Below are positions 29,468-33,731 of a stretch of 33,731 nucleotides of DNA, one piece after another. The translations under genes and the position numbers were made by a program. Location: contig NZ_JAELVH010000049.1 of assembly GCF_019399235.1 (NCBI RefSeq), positions 352 through 34,082 of the forward strand, given 5' to 3'. This DNA comes from Streptomyces poriferorum (lineage in GTDB: Bacteria > Actinomycetota > Actinomycetes > Streptomycetales > Streptomycetaceae). Positions within the stretch are counted from its first letter, which is position 1. Every line of letters starts with the position of its first letter. The notes under the pieces were generated by a model. It searched no databases. It worked only from the letters and a program-made list of their open reading frames with translations, and was not told the origin of the DNA.

Positions 29468-29674
29468 CTACCAGGCGGTCGCGGCGGACGACGGCCGCTC
29501 CTGGGGGAGCAGCAGCCACAGCGCCAGGTAGAGCAGGAACTGCGGGCCCGGCAGCAGGCACGAGACGACGAAGACGATGCGCATGGTCCTCGCGGAGGTG
29601 CCGAAGCGCCGTGCCAGCGCTGCGCACACTCCGCCGAGCATGCGTCCGTCACGGGGGCGGGCAAGTGCGGCCAT
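29468..29674 (-). CDS. PspC-domain membrane protein
   Basis: A 68-residue protein that is almost entirely one PspC domain: RDGRMLGGVCAALARRFGTSARTMRIVFVVSCLL, then a second membrane helix FLLYLALWLLLPQE. PspC proteins sit in the inner membrane and sense envelope stress in other bacteria. AAGGAG precedes ATG 29674. It is the last gene on this strand before the long terminator, about 100 bases after the VanZ-like gene; whether it shares the afsQ transcript is open. Confidence 0.9.
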   Translation of the reverse strand: MAALARPRDGRMLGGVCAALARRFGTSARTMRIVFVVSCLLPGPQFLLYLALWLLLPQERPSSAATAW

Positions 29675-29777
29675 GGTGGGCTCCTTCGCGAACCGTTTGC
29701 TGAATCCGAGGAGGGAGCGGTTCGTCGCGCTCCCGGTGTATCCAGGATGGCTCGGGCAACGGGGGCAAAGCGTCGCT

Positions 29778-30452
29778 CTACGGGGCGATACCGACCCTGG
29801 AAATCGTCGGGGTCGACCCCTGAGTCCCGTGCCCGCTCCCGTGCCCGTGAGACGCCGCGACGCCCCGAGAGGTCCGGGACCGTTCGCGGCCGGGCCCCGG
29901 CAGTGAGTGGCCCTGCCGCTCGCGGCGGCGCAGCCGTGACCGCCAGGCCGGGACGATCAGGACGTGGGCCAGCCCGATGCCGACGGTGTTCAGGAACAGC
30001 GAGTCGACGTCGACGACCTGGCCGGGCACTGCGGTCTGGCCCAGTTCGATGGCCAGCGAGATCAGCGCCCCGGCCGCGACCGTACGGGTCAGCGAGGCCC
30101 ACGGGGAGACGAGGAGCCGGCCTCCGGCCAGCGGCAGCAGTACGCCCAGCGGGGCCAGCAGCAGGAGTTCCTTGCCGATGCGGCGGGCGGCGACGACCGG
30201 GCCCAGGGACAGGTCGGCCTTGATGCCGGCGAACGGCTGGAGGTTGGCGGCGGTCATCCACGGCACGTCCAGGGGGCGCAGAGTCAGCCACCCGACGAGC
30301 AGCAGATGCGCGAGGAGCAGTGACACTCCGGCCGCGCGGAAGCGGATGACGGCTTGGCCGCCCGAACCTTGACGCACGCCAGCCAAGACGCGGGCGGCGG
30401 CAGGATCGGTTCCGCTCCGGCGGGGGAGACCTGGCTCACCCCGTTTCGGCAC
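29778..30452 (-). CDS. VanZ-family membrane protein
   Basis: A protein of up to 224 residues with a VanZ-like core: GVSLLLAHLLLVGWLTLRPL, LQPFAGIKADL, LLLLAPLGVLLPLAGG, the helix AAGALISLAIELGQTAVPG, then VVDVDSLFLNTVGIGLAHVL, all family landmarks. It ends in a basic His/Gly/Ser-rich tail. The start is uncertain: GTG 30452 is the longest, GTG 30377 is nearer the first membrane helix. It begins 30 bases after the lipoprotein gene of the afsQ group and may be its last gene. VanZ relatives affect teicoplanin resistance in some bacteria; the role here is unknown. Confidence 0.85.
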   Translation of the reverse strand: MPKRGEPGLPRRSGTDPAAARVLAGVRQGSGGQAVIRFRAAGVSLLLAHLLLVGWLTLRPLDVPWMTAANLQPFAGIKADLSLGPVVAARRIGKELLLLAPLGVLLPLAGGRLLVSPWASLTRTVAAGALISLAIELGQTAVPGQVVDVDSLFLNTVGIGLAHVLIVPAWRSRLRRRERQGHSLPGPGRERSRTSRGVAASHGHGSGHGTQGSTPTISRVGIAP

Positions 30453-30482
30453 CCGCCCGCAGGGGCTCGCGAACGGGCCGGC

Positions 30483-31199
30483 TCAGGGCAGTCGGACCGC
30501 GTCCGCCGTCGGTACGGCCTTCGGGCTGGCCTTCGTCTCCGTCGTGCACAGGTAGGCGCGCGGTGCGTAGTCGCCCGGGCCGCCGAGCGTCATCGACTCG
30601 TCGGGGGCGAGGGACTCGCTCTCGGTGAACGTGCAGACGATCTGGGCCAGCGCCTCGGACGGCAGGTCCTCCGGCTGCTCGCTGAGACGCAGCGTGCCCT
30701 TCGGGTCGCCCGCACGGGGGCCGTCGACCCTGAGCGTCCCGGGGACGTGCGTGGAGAACCCCGCCTGCTCCTCCGTGCTCGGCGGTTCCAGACGCAGTTC
30801 GTCCAGGAGGGCCCGGGCGATCCGGAGCCGGTCCGATGCCGTCTCCGGGACCTGCGCCGCACGGTCCACGGTGACCAGTTCCGAGGCACAGACCAGATAG
30901 ATCTGTACGGGGATGCCCTGCTGGGCCTGGGTGGTGATGTCCTCCGCCGGCATGGCGCACGGCACCCGGGACGGGGCCGGTCCCGCGTCGACGGGGACCG
31001 AGGTCGTCCTGATCCCGCAGCCTGCGGCCAGTACTGCGCAGAGCGCGGCAGCGGCGAGGGCCGTGGCGGGGCGGCGGCCCGGGCGTGGAGCGACGGGGCG
31101 GCTGCCCCGGGATGCGGTGAGGCGGTTTCCCCCGCGTCCGGCCGGGCGGTTTCCCCCGCGTCCGGTGGGGCGGGTGCCCCGGCGTCCGGTGGGTGTCAC
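30483..31199 (-). CDS. afsQ3: AfsQ3-like lipoprotein of the AfsQ1/Q2 system
   Basis: A 238-residue lipoprotein coupled to the sensor kinase gene: its GTG (31199) overlaps the kinase stop by four bases. The lipobox AVLAAGC puts the lipid-modified Cys at residue 61, after a hydrophobic stretch from ~45. Before that is an Arg/Gly/Pro-rich N-terminus of 44 residues made of four 8-residue repeats, far longer than a normal n-region; no other in-frame start codon lies between. The mature part is predicted to be extracytoplasmic, with Cys residues in RVPCAMP, LVCASEL, IVCTFTE and YLCTTET that could pair. In S. coelicolor the equivalent gene is afsQ3, which forms an operon with afsQ1/Q2; its role is poorly defined, perhaps in signal perception. 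Confidence 0.88.
   Translation of the reverse strand: MTPTGRRGTRPTGRGGNRPAGRGGNRLTASRGSRPVAPRPGRRPATALAAAALCAVLAAGCGIRTTSVPVDAGPAPSRVPCAMPAEDITTQAQQGIPVQIYLVCASELVTVDRAAQVPETASDRLRIARALLDELRLEPPSTEEQAGFSTHVPGTLRVDGPRAGDPKGTLRLSEQPEDLPSEALAQIVCTFTESESLAPDESMTLGGPGDYAPRAYLCTTETKASPKAVPTADAVRLP
31092..31187 (-). repeat. Four 24-base in-frame repeats at the start of afsQ3
   Basis: Units at 31187–31164, 31163–31140, 31139–31116 and 31115–31092 encode GRRGTRPT, GRGGNRPA, GRGGNRLT and ASRGSRPV. Units 2 and 3 are nearly identical in DNA. Such a repeat can change copy number without breaking the frame. Confidence 0.75.
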
Positions 31200-32734
31200 G
31201 TGGCGTCGTCCTCCTGGTCGGGGATCTCTGCGCCGTGACCCTCGGTGGTGCGGTCCAGCGCCTCCGCGTCGCGCGGCAGGCGCAGGACGAATATCGCGCC
31301 GTCGCCGTCCGGCGAGTTCGCGGCGGTGATGTCGCCGCCGTGGATGTGCGCGTTCTCCATGGCGATCGAGAGCCCCAGGCCGCTGCCCTCGGAGCGGGGG
31401 CGGGAGGCGCTCGCCTTGTAGAAGCGGTCGAAGACGTGCGGCAGCACGTCCTCGGGGATGCCGGGGCCGTGGTCGCGTACCTCGATGACGAGGTCGTCGC
31501 CCTCGGTCCGCACCGTGACCCGTACGGGCGAGCCGCCGTGCTTGAGGGCGTTGCCGATCAGATTGGCCAGGATCACGTCGAGCCGGCGCGGATCGAGGCG
31601 GACCATCATGCCGCGCTCGGCGTCCAGGTCCACCGCGTCCAGCCAGGCGCGGACGTCGATGCAGGCGGTCACCTGGTCGGCGACGTCGACGGTGTCGAGG
31701 ACGAGACGGGCCGTGCCCGCGTCGAAGCGGGTGACCTCCATCAGGTTCTCCACCAGGTCGTTCAGGCGCCGGGTCTCGCTGACCACCAGATGCACCGCGG
31801 GCGCGATCATCGGGTCGAGGCTGTCGGCCTCGTCCTCCAGCACCTCGGCGACCGCGGTGATGGCGGTGAGCGGGGTGCGCAGTTCGTGCGACATGTCGGC
31901 GACGAAGCGGCGGCTGGACTCCTCCCGCGCGCTCATGTCCGCGACCTTCTTCTCCAGGGAGCTCGCCGTTCTGTTGAACGTCCTTGAGAGGTCGGCCAGT
32001 TCGTCGGTTCCGGAGACCGTGAGCCGGGTGTCGAGCTTGCCCTCACCGAGCTTGCGCGCCGCGTCGCCGAGGCGTTGCACGGGACGCAGCACCGTCGTCG
32101 CCGCGGCCTGGGCGAGCAGGGCGGAGCCGACGAGGGCCAGGGCGGTGGCGATCCCCAGTGACCAGGCGAGGGAGTTGAGGTCCTGCCGTTCCTGGTCGAG
32201 GGACTTGAGCATGTAACCGGTCGGACCGCCGCCGATGATCTTCGTACCGGCGACGAGATACGGCGTGCCGCGGATCGAGGTCCGCTGCCAGAACAGGTGG
32301 TACTCGTACTTGTTGCCCGCCTTGACCGGCTGCTTCCTGTCGACCTGCTGCTGCAGCGACACCGGCACGTTGTCGCGGGTGAAGGTGTCCAGGTCGGAGT
32401 TGCCGACGATCGGCTTGCCGGGATCGCGCTCGTCGATCAGCAGCACGCTGTAGCCGGGGCTGCTGCTCGCCATCTGCACGGCGGCGGTCTGCAGATCCTC
32501 CTTGGTGGGGCTCAGCGGCAGCGAGGCCGCGCGGCCCTGCATCTCCTGCCGGAAGTCCCCGAGCGCGGAGTCCTGCGTACGGGTCAGCACCGCCTCGCGG
32601 TTCAGCCAGTACGCGATCCCGGACGCGGACACCGCGGCGGTCAGCGCGACCAGCGCGAACACGACGACGAGCCGCAGCCGCAGGCTGGTCCAGCGGAGCC
32701 CGGCCAGCAGGCTCCGCCGCACAGCCGTGCTCAC
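31196..32734 (-). CDS. afsQ2: Sensor histidine kinase AfsQ2
   Basis: A 512-residue membrane histidine kinase. GTG 32734 overlaps the afsQ1 stop (GTGA); the longer frame upstream runs into afsQ1. Segments: TM1 ~20–43, extracytoplasmic sensor ~45–185, TM2 ~189–215, HAMP ~213–265, dimerisation domain with His283 in MSHELRTPLT, and catalytic domain with N-box NLIGNALKHG (391–400), G1 DHGPG (421–425) and G2 SGLGLS (451–456). It should phosphorylate AfsQ1. In S. coelicolor AfsQ1/Q2 controls antibiotic production, nitrogen metabolism and development under nitrogen-limited (glutamate) conditions. The sensor region has no domain I can name. Confidence 0.96.
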   Translation of the reverse strand: MSTAVRRSLLAGLRWTSLRLRLVVVFALVALTAAVSASGIAYWLNREAVLTRTQDSALGDFRQEMQGRAASLPLSPTKEDLQTAAVQMASSSPGYSVLLIDERDPGKPIVGNSDLDTFTRDNVPVSLQQQVDRKQPVKAGNKYEYHLFWQRTSIRGTPYLVAGTKIIGGGPTGYMLKSLDQERQDLNSLAWSLGIATALALVGSALLAQAAATTVLRPVQRLGDAARKLGEGKLDTRLTVSGTDELADLSRTFNRTASSLEKKVADMSAREESSRRFVADMSHELRTPLTAITAVAEVLEDEADSLDPMIAPAVHLVVSETRRLNDLVENLMEVTRFDAGTARLVLDTVDVADQVTACIDVRAWLDAVDLDAERGMMVRLDPRRLDVILANLIGNALKHGGSPVRVTVRTEGDDLVIEVRDHGPGIPEDVLPHVFDRFYKASASRPRSEGSGLGLSIAMENAHIHGGDITAANSPDGDGAIFVLRLPRDAEALDRTTEGHGAEIPDQEDDAT

Positions 32735-33417
32735 TGCGGCGAGTCCAGCCGGTATCCCACGCCCCGCACGGTACGGATCAGGGTCGGCGAGGACGGCACG
32801 TCCTCCACCTTCGCGCGCAGCCGCTGGACGCAGGCGTCCACCAGGCGGGAATCGCCGAGGTAGTCGTGCTCCCATACGAGGCGCAGCAGTTGCTGCCGCG
32901 ACAGGGCCTGGCCCGGCCGGCGGCTCAGTTCCAGGAGGAGACGCAGCTCGGTCGGCGTGAGCTGCAGGTCCTCCCCGTTCTTCGTCACGGTCATGGCGGA
33001 CCGGTCGATCACCACGCTGCCGAAGGTGGCGGAGTCCGTGGACTCGCGCTCACCGCGGCGCAGCACCGCGCGGATCCGGGCGTCGAGCACCCGGCCCTGC
33101 ACAGGTTTCACCACATAGTCGTCGGCACCGGACTCCAGGCCGACCACGACGTCGATGTCGTCGCTCCGTGCGGTCAGCAGGATGATCGGCAGTTGGTCGG
33201 TGCGCCGGATGCGCCGGCACACCTCGAAACCGTCGATCCCGGGCAGCATCACATCCAGCACGACCAGGTCGGGCCGCTGCTCGCGCAGCAGGTTGAGGCC
33301 GTCCTCTCCCGTCGCCGCGGTGGCCACACGGTGGCCCTGGCGAGACAGCGAGAGTTCGAGGGCCGTGCGGATGGCGTCGTCGTCCTCGATCAGCAACAGG
33401 AAAGGCACGTTGGTCAT
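32731..33417 (-). CDS. afsQ1: Response regulator AfsQ1
   Basis: A 228-residue OmpR/PhoB-type response regulator, first gene of the reverse-strand operon. Receiver ~1–120: acidic pocket EDDD (11–14), phosphorylated Asp55 in LVVLDVMLPG, Lys104 in DYVVKPVQG. Winged-helix domain ~130–228: LTPTELRLLLELSRRPGQALSRQQLLRLVWEHDY and RLRAKVED, ending GVGYRLDSPQ. It closely agrees with my memory of S. coelicolor AfsQ1, including most of the DNA-binding domain. ATG 33417 is the start, without a strong Shine-Dalgarno sequence. An AfsQ1-type box (33502–33517) lies upstream and probably serves both this operon and the divergent gene. Confidence 0.97.
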   Translation of the reverse strand: MTNVPFLLLIEDDDAIRTALELSLSRQGHRVATAATGEDGLNLLREQRPDLVVLDVMLPGIDGFEVCRRIRRTDQLPIILLTARSDDIDVVVGLESGADDYVVKPVQGRVLDARIRAVLRRGERESTDSATFGSVVIDRSAMTVTKNGEDLQLTPTELRLLLELSRRPGQALSRQQLLRLVWEHDYLGDSRLVDACVQRLRAKVEDVPSSPTLIRTVRGVGYRLDSPQ

Positions 33418-33501
33418 TCTGACCCATGGGGGTGCCCTAGTTCGACAGTTGGTCCCCTCTCATGCACCCGGCAGCCCCGAATCACGTCCGCGCCGGGCCC
33501 T

Positions 33502-33517
33502 GTGACAGGTCTGTGAC
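33502..33517. promoter_or_regulatory. AfsQ1-type binding box
   Basis: GTGAC-AGGTCT-GTGAC fits the published AfsQ1 consensus GTnAC-n6-GTnAC exactly. It lies between the divergent afsQ1 and presumed sigQ genes, 85 bases from either start, where it can act on both promoters. A TTGACA (33558–33563) follows on the sigQ side as a possible -35. Confidence 0.75.
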
Positions 33518-33600
33518 AGTCGGCGGACAGGGCCATGAAATCGCCCCGGCAAGCTCGTTGACACAAGGAACGGACGGACTCCACCGACGGGGGGCGCGAG

Positions 33601-33731
33601 ATGAACGCAACGCACAGCATCACCACGAGCGCAGTTGTCACGCGTCTCCACGACGTCGGGCGGAGCACCGAGAAGTCCGGCGCCTCGAACGCACCCCCGT
33701 CCGTTCACTGCGGCGCCGGACTTCTCGGTGC
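33601..33731 (+). CDS. Start of a divergent gene, presumably sigQ (3' end outside window)
   Basis: An ATG at 33601 preceded by GGGGGGCGCGAG opens a frame that stays open to the window edge, beginning MNATHSITTSAVVTRLHDVG. In S. coelicolor sigQ, encoding a sigma factor that opposes AfsQ1, is divergent from afsQ1 at this place, so position suggests sigQ. The visible 43 codons do not reach a sigma-factor domain, so the identity rests on synteny only. The second half of these codons forms a 20-bp inverted repeat. Confidence 0.5.
   Translation, partial: MNATHSITTSAVVTRLHDVGRSTEKSGASNAPPSVHCGAGLLG
33665..33731. repeat. Perfect 20-bp inverted repeat reaching the window end
   Basis: Bases 33665–33684 and 33712–33731 are exact reverse complements, separated by 27 bases. 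The right arm ends at the last base, so the true repeat may be longer. It lies inside the first codons of the presumed sigQ gene. Confidence 0.85.

Overview
The window is high-GC actinobacterial chromosome, almost certainly Streptomyces. Nearly every reading frame I accept ends its codons in G or C, several genes have leaderless-type promoters, and regulatory families typical of Streptomyces are present (an XRE/DUF397/ATPase trio, the AfsQ1/AfsQ2 system). From memory, the order nonulosonate genes – BMP lipoprotein/nucleoside ABC transporter – cdd – deoA – add – afsQ3/Q2/Q1 – sigQ matches the S. coelicolor SCO488x–SCO490x region. This is core chromosome with small accessory insertions.

Layout. 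(1) 1–3021: the 3' end of a cell-wall nonulosonic-acid cluster: a CMP-nonulosonate synthetase fused to a KdsC-type HAD phosphatase (5' end outside the window), a NeuB-type synthase without the usual SAF domain, and a polysialyltransferase-like protein. It probably makes the Kdn-containing teichulosonic acid of the Streptomyces wall. (2) 3046–3447: two abutting gene remnants, the tail of a PIN-domain toxin and the tail of a membrane protein, meeting tail-outward at about 3250. (3) 3576–12081 and, separately, 27795–28949: nucleoside uptake and salvage: M20 amidohydrolase, BMP nucleoside-binding lipoprotein, ABC ATPase and two permeases, cytidine deaminase, thymidine phosphorylase and adenosine deaminase. 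Four near-identical palindromes (consensus TCTACGCGCGTAGA) precede the lipoprotein, the ATPase, deoA and add. They look like the operators of one unnamed nucleoside regulator and are the strongest new signal in the window.

(4) 12180–17776: a Uma2 protein, a STAS protein, a SigG/TIGR02960-type ECF sigma factor coupled to a Pro/Ala-rich small ORF, an L,D-transpeptidase, and a divergent MFS exporter/LysR pair. (5) 17785–19427: an XRE (DUF5753) regulator, a DUF397 protein and a divergent HATPase sharing an intergenic region with an 11-bp inverted repeat. (6) 19428–23753: a gene-poor stretch with one orphan type I-E CRISPR-repeat-like element, an alpha/beta hydrolase, a DUF4097 protein, a divergent MarR-type regulator carrying an IS30-transposase-like HTH with a TTGC-word array upstream, a small membrane protein and a lipoprotein. 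(7) 23964–27681: a mycothiol-dependent maleylpyruvate isomerase-like protein, a tandem GNAT, a MOSC protein and an alpha/beta hydrolase whose nucleophile serine is glycine.

(8) 29084–33731: a small secreted protein, a very strong shared terminator, PspC and VanZ-like membrane proteins, then the afsQ1–afsQ2–afsQ3 operon (reverse strand) and the start of a divergent gene, presumably sigQ, with an AfsQ1 box between them. A perfect 20-bp inverted repeat lies in the first codons of that gene and runs to the last base of the window.

All calls come from reading the sequence; family assignments and S. coelicolor comparisons are from memory and no search was run.
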